Positions 63,712 to 64,000 of a DNA stretch of 64,000 nt are shown here, piece after piece. Every line of letters starts with the position of its first letter. The first letter of the stretch is position 1. Position numbers and translations under genes: made by a program. This stretch comes from Panacagrimonas sp965216845 (lineage in GTDB: Bacteria; Pseudomonadota; Gammaproteobacteria; Nevskiales; Nevskiaceae). Under the pieces are notes generated by a model. It worked only from the letters and a program-made list of their open reading frames with translations. It was not told where the DNA came from and made no database searches. The DNA is taken from the NCBI GenBank assembly GCA_965216845.1, contig OZ244200.1, positions 372,001 through 436,000 on the forward strand. The letters are read 5' to 3'.

Positions 63712-63885
63712 AGAAGCAGTTTCCAGTTTCCAGTTGCCGGTTTCCAGTAACCCGGAGATGCGTCTTTCTCATCTGTTGTGCCAATCAGATTGAGATTGCA
63801 CTCAAGCGCCCAGGCAAGCTCATGACCTTTTCTGGAAACTGGAAACTGGAAACTGGAAACTCATCCAGGCCGAAATCAGCCGCCT
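63712..63885. repeat. Heptad-repeat hairpin element, copy D (nuoK/nuoL)
   Basis: The left arm (63717-63747) has AGTTTCC-type units, and the right arm (63832-63861) four GGAAACT units. An 84-base centre ends CCTTTTCTGG. TGAAGAAG, starting in the nuoK stop codon, lies directly before the left arm, as in copy B. No gene is inside. Confidence 0.85.
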
Positions 63886-64000
63886 ATGTTTGAGTTCCTG
63901 TTCCTGGTGTTCGCATTGCCGCTGGCGGGCTTCGTGACGCTGGCCTTCGCCAGAGGGCGGGTCAGCGAAAACGCCGCCGCCTGGATCGGGGTCGGCAGCA
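63886..64000 (+). CDS. nuoL: Complex I subunit L, 5' end only
   Basis: The frame starts at ATG 63886 (MFEFLFLVFALPLAGFVTLA) and runs off the window. ARGRVSENAAAWIGVGS matches the N-terminus of the antiporter-like NuoL subunit, as expected after nuoK. Confidence 0.88.
   Translation, partial: MFEFLFLVFALPLAGFVTLAFARGRVSENAAAWIGVGS

Overview
The window is chromosomal DNA of a GC-rich gammaproteobacterium. Several gene neighbourhoods match those known in Pseudomonas: anmK-mepM next to tyrS; rpe-trpE; trpG-trpD-trpC followed by a Vfr/CRP regulator, an OsmC protein and speD; and dapF-DUF484-xerC. NuoC and NuoD are fused, as in E. coli and Pseudomonas. The sequence does not fix the genus. No phage, CRISPR array, rRNA operon or transposase gene is visible.

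Layout. 1-8.6 kb: an edge-truncated RND/MMPL exporter, a hotdog thioesterase, a TSUP permease, the divergent dapF-DUF484-xerC cluster, a small Ala/Glu-rich lipoprotein, and the glnK-amtB ammonium pair with a recognisable sigma54 promoter and NtrC site. 8.6-17.6 kb: priA, anmK, an M23 peptidase, tyrS, a Tat-type secreted cholesterol-oxidase-like flavoprotein and a DAHP synthase. 17.7-31.6 kb, minus strand: the complete S10, spc and alpha ribosomal protein operons with secY and rpoA. 31.6-32.6 kb: the S10 promoter and leader, a REP-like palindrome, two degenerate tRNA-Thr-like repeats, and the tRNA genes Thr(GGT), Gly(TCC) and Tyr(GTA). The tuf gene usual here is absent. 32.6-40.5 kb: hrpB, a MOSC protein, a hydrolase, an iron-type alcohol dehydrogenase, rpe and trpE. 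40.6-48.1 kb: an envelope cluster with a single-POTRA Omp85-like protein, a DUF3108 lipoprotein, two PAP2 phosphatases, a flippase-like membrane protein, an ArnC/DPMS-like and an ArnT-like glycosyltransferase. 48.2-52.7 kb: trpGDC, a CRP regulator, osmC and speD. 53.0-64.0 kb: the complex I operon nuoA-B-CD-E-F-G-H-I-J-K and the start of nuoL.

The most unusual signal is a family of hairpin elements built from tandem 7-bp units (AGTTTCC) on one side and their complement on the other. Four copies lie between genes of essential operons: rplB/rpsS, nuoB/nuoCD, nuoI/nuoJ and nuoK/nuoL. The nuoI/nuoJ copy carries a four-helix-bundle (S23/IVP family) gene, which suggests a parent element with gene-less derivatives. 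Two further palindromic repeats of other types fill the nuoCD/nuoE and nuoF/nuoG gaps, so every gap of about 100 bp or more inside this operon is occupied by repeats. A second candidate is the tRNA-Thr trailer, where tRNA-like units carry a perfect 16-nt complement to the T-arm region of tRNA-Thr.
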